Assembly (NCBI GenBank): GCA_017465665.1
Contig: JAFTVU010000029.1
Coordinates: 37,940-101,939 of the forward strand
Direction of reading: 5' to 3'
Origin: Oscillospiraceae bacterium
Lineage (GTDB): Bacteria > Bacillota > Clostridia > Oscillospirales > Ruminococcaceae
DNA: 64,000 nt
Shown here: one piece after another, positions 16,908-24,027 of the stretch
How positions within the stretch are numbered: the stretch's first letter is position 1
Layout of the letters: each line of letters begins with the position of its first letter
Notes under the pieces: model-generated
What the model was told of the DNA's origin: nothing
What the model saw: the letters and a program-made list of their open reading frames with translations, nothing else
The model's database searches: none
Position numbers and translations under genes: made by a program

Positions 16908-17315
16908 ATGGCAGACAAGCACCCTATCGAAAATGTAATGGGCATTTCTATGGACAAGATCCACGAGATGACAGATGTAAACACCATCATCGGTGATCCT
17001 ATCAGCTCTCCCGATGGCACTACGGTTATTCCTGTATCCAAGGTATCCTTTGGATTTGTTTCGGGCGGCAGCGATCTCCCCACACAGAGCCCCGATAAGT
17101 TCGCAGGCGGCTCGGGCGCAGGCGTTACTGTAAAGCCTGTGGCTTTCATCGTTATCAAAAAGGACGGCGATGTGAAGCTGCTGGAGCTGGGCGGCAAGGG
17201 CAGCCCTGTTGACAGCGTTATCGACGCTCTGCCCGGTATCATTGACAAGGTAAAGGGTATGATCGATAAGAAAAAGGCAGAGGGCGACACCGCTGCTGAG
17301 GCTTCCGCAGAATAA
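16908..17315 (+). CDS. ytfJ: GerW (YtfJ)-family sporulation protein
   Basis: A 135-residue soluble protein with the family core VIPVSKVSFGFVSGGSDLP and the glycine-rich GGSGAGVTVKPVAF, both conserved in GerW, a protein needed for spore germination in Bacillus. ATG at 16908 is used because AAAGGAG lies 8 bases upstream; the longer frame from 16866 adds residues without conservation. It sits between DUF2953 and a D-alanyl-D-alanine carboxypeptidase, a context seen in many Clostridia including lineages not known to form spores. Confidence 0.88.
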   Translation: MADKHPIENVMGISMDKIHEMTDVNTIIGDPISSPDGTTVIPVSKVSFGFVSGGSDLPTQSPDKFAGGSGAGVTVKPVAFIVIKKDGDVKLLELGGKGSPVDSVIDALPGIIDKVKGMIDKKKAEGDTAAEASAE

Positions 17316-17394
17316 TTTTGCAGATCAAGGCGTTTATTTTCCCAGTACCTGCACATACTACCGCTGAAATATCAACGGATAAGGAGTGCATCTT

Positions 17395-18522
17395 ATGAAT
17401 AAACGCATCAGGATACTGGCATCAGTTATCATTGCCGCGATGGTCGGACAGATCACCGCGGCTTATGTATGGGCAGCGCCCGAAAGCATATCCGCGGTGA
17501 GCGCTATACTCATCGAGGCGGACAGCGGCACTGTTCTGTACGAAAAGAATGCAGATGAGCAGCGTGCTATGGCAAGCACCACCAAGATAATGACCGCCAT
17601 CCTCACCATTGAAGCGGGCGACCTTGACAGAGAGTTTGTTGCGGACAGCTATGCGATCCGTGTGGAGGGTACTTCTATGGGTCTGCAGGAGGGCGACCGT
17701 GTATCGCGCCGTGACCTGCTGTATGGCATACTGCTTCCCTCAGGAAATGATGCCGCCAATGCGGCGGCGGTGGATGTGGGCGGCAGCATTGGCGGCTTTG
17801 TGGAGATGATGAACGCCAAGGCCGAGGAGCTGGGGCTGGAATCCACGCATTTCGTAACGCCATCGGGTCTTGACGCTGATGGGCATTACACCACTGCGCG
17901 TGACCTTGCGGCGCTCACTGCCTACGCCATGAAGAATGATATCTTCCGCAGTATCGTGTGCTGCTCCTCGGCGGAGGTGGAGTATGGCAATCCGCCGTAT
18001 ATGCGGACTCTGTACAACTCCAACAAGATGCTCACACGCTACGAGGGTGCTATCGGAGTAAAGACAGGCTTTACAGATAACGCGCGGCGCTGCCTTGTTT
18101 CGGCGGCGGAAAGGGACGGTGTTACCCTTATCGCTGTCACGTTGAATGCAGGGGACGACTGGAACGATCATACCAAAATGCTGGATCATGGCTTTGCGCG
18201 TGTTTTCAGCTATCCGCTTGAGCTGAAATGTTCCGAGAGCGTGGCGGTGGCAGGCACAGGTCAGAGTGTTGAGGTGTACGCCGAAGAAGCTGAGATATCA
18301 CTGCTTCCCGAGCAGCGTGAGCGGCTCACGAGGAGAGTTCTGCTGCCGAGGTTTGTCTATGGCGATGTGCGGCAGGGCGACAGGCTCGGCTGTATCGAGT
18401 TCAGCATCGACGGCAGAGTGATAAAGAGCTGTCCGCTCTATGCGGCGAGCAGCGTCACCGCAGACAGAGAGGAGCTTACCGCATGGCAGGTGCTGCTCTC
18501 GAAGCTGGGGATCTATGTGTGA
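17395..18522 (+). CDS. dacF: D-alanyl-D-alanine carboxypeptidase (DacF type)
   Basis: A 375-residue secreted penicillin-binding protein. A signal peptide (about 1-27) precedes the transpeptidase domain with active-site Ser61 and Lys64 in ASTTKIM, the SGN motif in LPSGNDAANA (about 119) and KTG in GVKTGFTD (about 225), then a small C-terminal beta domain. It trims the terminal D-Ala of peptidoglycan side chains. AAGGAG lies 6 bases before the ATG; the GTG at 17386 is inside that site. It follows ytfJ, suggesting a role in cortex or wall remodelling. Confidence 0.92.
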   Translation: MNKRIRILASVIIAAMVGQITAAYVWAAPESISAVSAILIEADSGTVLYEKNADEQRAMASTTKIMTAILTIEAGDLDREFVADSYAIRVEGTSMGLQEGDRVSRRDLLYGILLPSGNDAANAAAVDVGGSIGGFVEMMNAKAEELGLESTHFVTPSGLDADGHYTTARDLAALTAYAMKNDIFRSIVCCSSAEVEYGNPPYMRTLYNSNKMLTRYEGAIGVKTGFTDNARRCLVSAAERDGVTLIAVTLNAGDDWNDHTKMLDHGFARVFSYPLELKCSESVAVAGTGQSVEVYAEEAEISLLPEQRERLTRRVLLPRFVYGDVRQGDRLGCIEFSIDGRVIKSCPLYAASSVTADREELTAWQVLLSKLGIYV

Positions 18523-18537
18523 TATATATTAATAATA

Positions 18538-18918
18538 GTATAATAAAAACAGCTTTGATCAAAAGCTGACGCTTTTGCGCTGTTTTTATTGAACGGCTGA
18601 AAAGACGGCTGTCGCCGTCTGTGCCTGTCGGCACTCAAACGCTGCTGCGTTTGTTTTCATGGTATAATAAAAACAGCTTTGATCAAAAGCTGACGTTTTT
18701 GCGCTGTTTTTATTGAACGGCTGACCTTGCCGCATACGCGGCAACGCTGCTTACGCAGCTTGCAAAGCTTCGCTTTGCGGTCATGGTATAATAAATTAGG
18801 CTTATTTCAAAAGCCTTGCGGCTTTTGCGCCTAATTTATTGTACGGCTGAAAAGACGGCTGTCGCCGTCTGTGCCTGTCGGCACTCAAACGCTGCTGCGT
18901 TTGTTTTCATGGTATAAT
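18538..18918. repeat. Tandem array of three hairpin-rich units, 124-126 nt each
   Basis: Units are 18538-18661, 18662-18785 and 18786-18911, plus a final truncated start ending at 18918. Each begins GTATAATAA, then a long hairpin with a 12-bp outer stem (unit 1 AATAAAAACAGC at 18542-18553 with GCTGTTTTTATT at 18579-18590) and an inner stem, then GGCTGA, then three small hairpins in a row. In unit 3 both stems of the large hairpin have changed on both arms (outer AATAAATTAGGC with GCCTAATTTATT). In unit 2 the three small hairpins have different sequences but the same plan. The 456-base gap between dacF and the pseudouridine synthase holds no other feature. The three small hairpins of units 1 and 3 are identical. 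Confidence 0.85.
18909..18918 (+). promoter_or_regulatory. Extended -10 box at the end of the repeat array
   Basis: ATGGTATAAT is an extended -10 element (TGG before TATAAT at 18913-18918) with no recognisable -35. The same ATGGTATAAT opens units 2 and 3 of the array. The last copy is the only one not followed by the large hairpin and could start transcription of the pseudouridine synthase gene. Confidence 0.4.
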
Positions 18919-18978
18919 ACGGCGCGGCGGTATCTGCTGCGCCTGTAAATATATCGTCGGGAGACGAAGGAGGATAAT

Positions 18979-19725
18979 ATGGAAAAAATAAGGATCCAGA
19001 AGATAATCGCAGACAGCGGTTATTGCTCAAGAAGAAAGGCGGAGGAGTTCATCTCCGCAGGACTTGTAACAGTGAACGGCAGAGCCTGCTCGCTGGGTGA
19101 CAAGGCTGACCCCAGAAACGATCTTATCAGGGTAGGCGATGACACCATCTCCGCAGAGCGTGCGGAAAAGCGCTACATAGTTCTGAACAAGCCAAGAGGC
19201 TACGTTACCTCTATGGCGGATGAAAAGGGAAGAAAGATAGCGGCTGATCTGCTGACGGATGTGCAGGAGCGTGTTTATCCCGTAGGCCGTCTTGACCGCA
19301 ATTCCGAAGGCCTGCTCATATTCACTAATGACGGAGAGTTTGCAAACGACATCATGCATCCGTCACGTCACGTGGCAAAGACCTACCGTGTAACCATTGA
19401 CGGCAGGGTAAAGGAGGATCAGCTTTCCCGTCTTATGGCAGGCGTTGAGATAGAGGAGAACGTTTGGACTCTCCCCTGTACGGTAGAGGTGCTGACTGAA
19501 GAGCCTGAGCGTACAGTGCTGCGCTTTGTAATCAAGGAGGGCAGAAACCGTCAGATCCGCCGCATGTGCGAGGCTGTGGGACTTCAGGTAGGCAGACTTC
19601 GCAGAACTGCTATCGGCGGAGTAAAGCTCGGCATGCTGAAGCCCGGCGAATACCGTGATCTCACCAAGGAGGAGCTGAAGAAGCTCCGCACCGCCGTCGG
19701 CAAGAGCACAAAGCAGGGCAGATAA
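18979..19725 (+). CDS. rluB: Ribosomal large-subunit pseudouridine synthase B family
   Basis: A 248-residue RNA-modifying enzyme. An S4 RNA-binding domain (about 1-60, RIQKIIADSGYCSRRKAEE) precedes the RsuA/RluB-type catalytic domain with the active Asp in VGRLDRNSEGLL (about 97-108) and the RNRQIRRMCEAVG motif near 190. It isomerises a uridine in the peptidyl-transferase region of 23S rRNA. GGAGG at 18969-18973 precedes the ATG. The RluB rather than RluE/RsuA assignment rests on the S4 domain and the context after scpB-dacF. Confidence 0.88.
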   Translation: MEKIRIQKIIADSGYCSRRKAEEFISAGLVTVNGRACSLGDKADPRNDLIRVGDDTISAERAEKRYIVLNKPRGYVTSMADEKGRKIAADLLTDVQERVYPVGRLDRNSEGLLIFTNDGEFANDIMHPSRHVAKTYRVTIDGRVKEDQLSRLMAGVEIEENVWTLPCTVEVLTEEPERTVLRFVIKEGRNRQIRRMCEAVGLQVGRLRRTAIGGVKLGMLKPGEYRDLTKEELKKLRTAVGKSTKQGR

Positions 19726-19736
19726 GGGAGAGCATT

Positions 19737-20069
19737 ATGATAGAGATATTACAGAACAAGGCAAATCTTGACAAGATAGAGTTCAACGCCACCGAAAAAG
19801 GCGAGTGCCTGGGCAGGTGCGCGGGAACGATGCAGGGCGATACTTTCGTATTCGATGAGCTGGAGTGCGATGAGTTCTTCGTGGATGGTCTGGTGAGAGC
19901 GCTGCTCAATCTTCTTGAACTCAAGGGTATAGAAAAGGCACGCTTCGATTTTGACGAGGGCGAGACCCTTGCACGTCTCAGAAGATGGGGCTTTGTCAAA
20001 AACGCCGAAAAGACCATAGATAATATCGCGGCATTCTTTGATGAAAATAAAAATTGCACAAAATTTTGA
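19737..20069 (+). CDS. Small protein with GNAT-like pattern, function unknown
   Basis: A 110-residue cytosolic protein. The order of strand, loop and helix, with a central acidic segment FDELECDEFFVDGLVRALL and ending in LRRWGFVKN, resembles the second half of a GNAT acetyltransferase, but no acetyl-CoA loop (Q/RxxGxG/A) is visible. It is therefore either a degenerate GNAT fold or an unrelated protein. GGGAGAG precedes the ATG, and it starts 11 bases after the pseudouridine synthase stop, so the two are co-transcribed. Confidence 0.5.
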   Translation: MIEILQNKANLDKIEFNATEKGECLGRCAGTMQGDTFVFDELECDEFFVDGLVRALLNLLELKGIEKARFDFDEGETLARLRRWGFVKNAEKTIDNIAAFFDENKNCTKF

Positions 20070-20076
20070 TTTGGAC

Positions 20077-20105
20077 TTGTTATTTTCATCACAATATAGT
20101 ATAAT
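20077..20105 (+). promoter_or_regulatory. Promoter for the biotin carboxyltransferase operon
   Basis: TTGTTA (20077-20082), 17-nt spacer, TATAAT (20100-20105). The -10 is perfect and the -35 weak. Confidence 0.6.
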
Positions 20106-20128
20106 TAATATGGAGAAATTTTTAATAT

Positions 20129-20167
20129 AAAGATGCATGATGTCATTTTATGGCATTGCGTGTCTTT
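20129..20167 (+). promoter_or_regulatory. Long 5'-leader hairpin before the carboxyltransferase gene
   Basis: Arms 20129-20144 and 20152-20167 form 15 of 16 pairs (counting G-U) around a 7-base A/T loop, beginning AAAGA and ending TCTTT. It ends 7 bases before the GGAGG of the next gene. It could protect the mRNA 5' end or modulate translation. Confidence 0.55.
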
Positions 20168-20185
20168 GATTTATGGAGGACTGAA

Positions 20186-21508
20186 ATGGCAATCAAGACA
20201 TTGGCTGAGATGGAACTCAATGTTCCCGACAGCGAGGCAAGAAAAAGACTAACTGCCCTCTTCGATGAGGACAGCTTCAGAGAGCTGGACAAGTTCGTAT
20301 CCACAGACGGTGAGCTTTGCTCCGTGGTTGCAGGTTACGGTACTGTTCTCGGCGCTACAGCTTATGCATTTGCACAGGATGTGAGCGTTAAGGGCGGCGC
20401 AGTGAACAAGAGCGCAGCTATGAAGATCAGAAAGATCTATGAGCTGGCTGCAAAGAACGGTGCTCCCGTTGTTGCAGTGTTTGACAGCAAGGGCGGCGAT
20501 ATCAACGAGGGTATGGCTGTTCTCTCCGCTTACGGCGATATCGTAAAGGCTTCCGCAGCTATCTCGGGCGTTGTTCCCCAGATCGCAGTTGTATGCGGAG
20601 TATGTGCAGGTGCTGCTGCAATGCTCGCTTCCATGGCTGATATCACTATCATGACAGAAAAGGCTGAGCTGTTCATGACAGCACCTTTCAATACACCCGA
20701 TGGCAAGCTGGCAGGCGCAGGCTCTGCTGCAAACGCTGCTAAGGCAGGAGTATGTGATATCCTTGCAAAGGATGACGCAGAAGCTATCGCAAAGGCAAAG
20801 AAGCTGGTTGCCGTAATGCCTGCAAACAACATCTCCCTCGCAGGCAATGATGACTTCGCTGAGAACGACGCTGACATCACCGCTGCCATGAATGGCGCTG
20901 ATGTTATCGCAGCTATCGCTGACAAGAATTCCGTTGTGGAGCTGGGTGCTGATTTCGGCACTGCCGCTTATACAGCTATCGCAAGCATCAACTGGGCTAC
21001 TGTTGCATTTGTTGCCACAGATAAGGCTGAGAAGCTCACTGCCGCTGACTGTGCTAAGATCGCACGCTTCGTTCAGCTTGCAGATGTGTTCTCTATTCCC
21101 GTTGTTACAGTTCTCGATACCGAGGGCTTCGTACCCTCCAGCGAGGCAGAGCTTGCTGGCAGCGTAAGAGATTGTGCAAAGCTCGCACAGGTATATGCTT
21201 CCGCTACTACCACAAAGGTAAATCTCATCAAGGGCAAGGCTTTCGGCGCTGCTTATGCAGCGTTTGACAGTGCAGATATCTCCTACGCTTGGGAGAACGC
21301 TGCTATTGCTCCCATGTCCCTTGAGGCAGCAAAGGTATTTATGGGTGAGGAGATCGACGCTTCTCCCTTTAACGCAGCTGCTCTGGGCATGATCGACGGC
21401 GTTATCGCTGCCGAGGATACCAAGGACGCTGTTGCATCCGCAGTGGATCTGTGCAGTGGTAAGAGAGTTACAGCTCCCACCAGAAAGCACGTTAATTTTG
21501 CGTTTTGA
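20186..21508 (+). CDS. Carboxyl-transferase subunit (acyl-CoA carboxylase/12S-like)
   Basis: A 440-residue protein of the AccA/AccD/MmdA carboxyltransferase fold. Two crotonase-like halves are visible: the N-terminal half with DVSVKGGAVNKSAAMKIRK, APVVAVFDSKGGDINEGM and VCGVCAGAAAMLASMAD, and the C-terminal half with IPVVTVLDTEGF. These correspond to the acyl-CoA and carboxybiotin sites. It is about 80 residues shorter than the classical 12S subunit and divergent. GGAGG at 20175-20179 selects the ATG at 20186. The next two genes encode a biotin carrier and a pyruvate/oxaloacetate carboxyltransferase, the 12S-1.3S-5S set of transcarboxylase. The acyl-CoA substrate is not known. Confidence 0.75.
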   Translation: MAIKTLAEMELNVPDSEARKRLTALFDEDSFRELDKFVSTDGELCSVVAGYGTVLGATAYAFAQDVSVKGGAVNKSAAMKIRKIYELAAKNGAPVVAVFDSKGGDINEGMAVLSAYGDIVKASAAISGVVPQIAVVCGVCAGAAAMLASMADITIMTEKAELFMTAPFNTPDGKLAGAGSAANAAKAGVCDILAKDDAEAIAKAKKLVAVMPANNISLAGNDDFAENDADITAAMNGADVIAAIADKNSVVELGADFGTAAYTAIASINWATVAFVATDKAEKLTAADCAKIARFVQLADVFSIPVVTVLDTEGFVPSSEAELAGSVRDCAKLAQVYASATTTKVNLIKGKAFGAAYAAFDSADISYAWENAAIAPMSLEAAKVFMGEEIDASPFNAAALGMIDGVIAAEDTKDAVASAVDLCSGKRVTAPTRKHVNFAF

Positions 21509-21584
21509 TCGTAGGGACACGGCTTACCGTGTTCGTTGATGAATATTAACTATAACAACAAAAAATCACAGAGAGGTTTTTGAC

Positions 21585-21941
21585 ATGAAAAGATACACTA
21601 TCACAGTAAACGGCACAGCTTATGACGTAACAGTAGCAGAGGCTGACGGCGCTGCAGCTCCCGTGGCTGCCGCTCCCGCACCCAAGGCTGCTCCCAAAAA
21701 GGCTGCTCCTGCTCCCGCAGCAGCAGGCGCATCCTCTATCAATGCTCCCATGCCCGGCACTATCGTTGACGTTAAGGTAAAGGTTGGCGATAAGGTAACA
21801 AACGGCACAGTAGTTGCTGTTCTTGAGGCTATGAAGATGGAGAACGATATCGTTTGCGATAAGGACGGCGTTGTTGCATCCGTTAACGTAAACAAGGGCG
21901 ATTCTGTTGATACAGGCGCTGTTGTAGTAACCATCAACTAA
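21585..21941 (+). CDS. Biotin carboxyl carrier protein
   Basis: A 118-residue carrier. A short beta N-terminus is followed by an Ala/Pro/Lys-rich flexible linker (about 23-48) and a biotinyl domain with AMKMEN, biotin attached to Lys84. It shuttles carboxyl groups between the two carboxyltransferases encoded on either side. Size and composition match the 1.3S subunit of transcarboxylase and the carrier of sodium-pump decarboxylases. Codon use is strongly biased, suggesting abundant expression. Confidence 0.92.
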   Translation: MKRYTITVNGTAYDVTVAEADGAAAPVAAAPAPKAAPKKAAPAPAAAGASSINAPMPGTIVDVKVKVGDKVTNGTVVAVLEAMKMENDIVCDKDGVVASVNVNKGDSVDTGAVVVTIN

Positions 21942-21959
21942 TAAATAAGGAGAGCAAAA

Positions 21960-23357
21960 ATGGCTAAGCTGAAGATTACAGAAACCGTTCTGCGTGACGC
22001 GCACCAGTCGCTGCTCGCCACCAGAATGTCTTTAGATGAAATGCGTCCCATCCTGTCCACCATGGATAAGATCGGCTACTACTCCGCTGAGTGCTGGGGC
22101 GGTGCTACATTCGATTCCTGCATCCGCTTCCTGGACGAGTGCCCCTGGGACAGACTCCGCACTATCCGCAAGGAGATGCCCAATACCAAGCTCCAGATGC
22201 TGTTCAGAGGACAGAATATGCTGGGCTATCGTCACTACGCTGACGACCTCGTTGAGTACTTCGTACAGAAGTCCATCGCCAACGGTATCGACATCATCCG
22301 TATCTTTGACGCACTCAACGATATCCGCAACCTTGAAACAGCTATCAATGCCGCAAAGAAGGAGCAGGGTCATGCTCAGGTAGCTATCTCCTACACCCTC
22401 GGCGAGGTATTCACACACGAATATTACATGAACTACGCAAAGCAGGTCGAGAGCGCAGGTGCTGACTCTATCTGCATCAAGGATATGGCAGCACTGCTGA
22501 CTCCTTATGAGGCTGAGTCCCTCGTACGCGACATCAAGAGCGCTGTAAATATTCCTGTACAGCTCCATACACACTACACATCCGGTCTTGCATCCATGTG
22601 TATCATCAAGGCTGTTGAGGCAGGCGTAGACGCTGTTGATACAGCTATGTCTCCTCTGGCACTGGGTACATCCCACGCTCCCACAGAGTCCATCGTTGCT
22701 ACATTCCAGGGCACAGAGTACGATACAGGTATCGACCTCGTTGCTCTGACAGAGGTAAGAGACTTCTTCATGAAGCTGCGTAAGAAGTACATCGACAACG
22801 GCCTGCTGGATCCCTCCATGCTGGCAACCGATGCAAACGCGCTCATTTATCAGGTGCCCGGCGGTATGCTCTCCAACCTGCTCTCTCAGCTGAAGCAGGC
22901 AGGCAAGGCAGACCAGCTTGACGAGGTGCTCAAGGAGGTTCCCCGTGTTCGTAAGGACAGCGGCTTCCCCCCTCTGGTTACTCCCACATCCCAGATCGTT
23001 GGTACACAGGCTGTGTTCAACGTTATCACAGGCGAGCGCTATAAGACCGTTACCAAGGAGTTCAAGGGCCTTGTAAAGGGCGAATACGGCAAGACTCCCG
23101 TTGCTATCGATCCCGAGTTCCAGAAGAAGATCCTCGGAGATGAGCAGCCCATCACCTGCCGTCCCGCTGACCAGCTCGCTCCCGAGTTTGAGGCTATGAA
23201 GGCTGAGGCTGCCGAGTGGATAGAGCAGGAGGAGGATATCCTCACCTATGCTATGTTCCCCAAGGTGGCTCCCAAGTACTTTGAGAAGCGCCGCGACAGA
23301 AAGCTCGGCATTGACGCTGACCACGCTGACAAGGCAAACAAGGTACATCCTGTTTGA
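21960..23357 (+). CDS. Pyruvate/oxaloacetate carboxyltransferase (OadA/PycB, 5S-like)
   Basis: A 465-residue TIM-barrel enzyme. LRDAHQSLLATRM carries the metal-binding Asp and conserved His, ICIKDMAALL the carbamylated Lys, and VQLHTHYTSG the HxH metal pair. It moves a carboxyl group between oxaloacetate and carboxybiotin. It stops before the biotin domain that many OadA proteins have fused, consistent with the separate carrier upstream. No membrane beta subunit (OadB) or gamma subunit is in the window, so a sodium pump is not supported here; transfer to an acyl-CoA through the 12S-like subunit is the simpler reading. Confidence 0.85.
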   Translation: MAKLKITETVLRDAHQSLLATRMSLDEMRPILSTMDKIGYYSAECWGGATFDSCIRFLDECPWDRLRTIRKEMPNTKLQMLFRGQNMLGYRHYADDLVEYFVQKSIANGIDIIRIFDALNDIRNLETAINAAKKEQGHAQVAISYTLGEVFTHEYYMNYAKQVESAGADSICIKDMAALLTPYEAESLVRDIKSAVNIPVQLHTHYTSGLASMCIIKAVEAGVDAVDTAMSPLALGTSHAPTESIVATFQGTEYDTGIDLVALTEVRDFFMKLRKKYIDNGLLDPSMLATDANALIYQVPGGMLSNLLSQLKQAGKADQLDEVLKEVPRVRKDSGFPPLVTPTSQIVGTQAVFNVITGERYKTVTKEFKGLVKGEYGKTPVAIDPEFQKKILGDEQPITCRPADQLAPEFEAMKAEAAEWIEQEEDILTYAMFPKVAPKYFEKRRDRKLGIDADHADKANKVHPV

Positions 23358-23373
23358 TTGGCACAATAAGCAC

Positions 23374-23409
23374 AGACCTCTGCTGCATACGCGGCAGGGG
23401 TCTTTTAAT
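23374..23409 (+). terminator. Terminator of the carboxyltransferase operon
   Basis: AGACCTCTGCTGC / GCGGCAGGGGTCT (23374-23386 with 23391-23403), loop ATAC, followed by TTTTAATA. Confidence 0.85.
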
Positions 23410-23669
23410 ATATATAGTAGGGGTGAGAGATGGCGTTTGTACAAATTGTATAAATGCTTTATGTTGATAAATATCGTTTCGGGGGATAGAAAAACTGCAA
23501 AAAAAGTATTTTTGTGCATTGGGACATTGACAGGGGTGCAAAGAGCGTGTTCTACACCCCGAAAATGAGTAAATACCTATAAAAAAAGCAAGAAAATACT
23601 GTGAAATATTACTGATATCGTTTACAATTCCTCTGTTTAGATTTTTCGGCACTTTCACCAAATCAAAAG

Positions 23670-23697
23670 TTACAACTTGGTTACAAAACGGTTACAG
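23670..23697 (+). promoter_or_regulatory. Phased TTACA repeats (WalR/PhoP-type)
   Basis: TTACAA at 23670, TTACAA at 23681 and TTACAG at 23692, each 11 bp apart; the other strand reads TGTAAC-N5-TGTAAC-N5-TGTAAC. Unlike the copies at 6089 and 56751, no clear TTGACA follows at 14 nt. Confidence 0.45.
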
Positions 23698-23839
23698 AAT
23701 TGCGGAAATTTTGTGAAAGAGTTATTAAGTAGTGCAAAAAACGGCTTGGTTATGCGAAATTTTTAGTTTTTTTAATTTTATGTAACTTTTTTAAGTTATT
23801 AGCTGAAAGTGTTGTAATTATGAACAATAACGGAGCACT

Positions 23840-23851
23840 GAAAACGTTTTC
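23840..23851. promoter_or_regulatory. LacI-family-type operator palindrome
   Basis: GAAAACGTTTTC is a perfect 12-bp palindrome with a central CG, as expected for LacI/CcpA-class operators. It is about 36 bp upstream of the -35 box of the importer. A matching core is at 40318-40327 in the leader of the sugar isomerase. Confidence 0.6.
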
Positions 23852-23886
23852 TGGGTGATACAGAAGAAAATCTTCAAAAAAAACAC

Positions 23887-23915
23887 TTGAAAATTGGTTT
23901 GTTTTATGGTAAACT
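23887..23915 (+). promoter_or_regulatory. Sigma-A promoter for the sugar ABC importer
   Basis: TTGAAA (23887-23892), 17-nt spacer, TAAACT (23910-23915). It gives a leader of about 105 nt. Confidence 0.6.
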
Positions 23916-24027
23916 AACTATGAAATCAGGAAGCCTGTAGTACCACGCGGTATTATCGGGATAGCCTGATCAGTAAAACCGATTCCGTTTATCGGAACGA
24001 AAACCTATTTATGGGAGGAAATTACCT

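Larger units (their letters stand above)
23410..24020 (+). other. Long A+T-rich upstream region of the sugar importer
   Basis: About 600 bases without a convincing gene. It holds three phased TTACA repeats (23670-23697), the palindrome GAAAACGTTTTC (23840-23851), a promoter (23887-23915) and small hairpins in the leader (TACC-ACGC-GGTA near 23941 and TTCCG/CGGAA near 23984). The possible minus-strand ORF at 23251-23661 overlaps the end of the preceding gene and its terminator and lacks a ribosome site. Confidence 0.6.

Noticed and set aside
18538-18918. Possible CRISPR array
   Set aside because: The repeats are 124-126 nt, contiguous, and internally palindromic; there are no short direct repeats separated by unique spacers and no cas genes.
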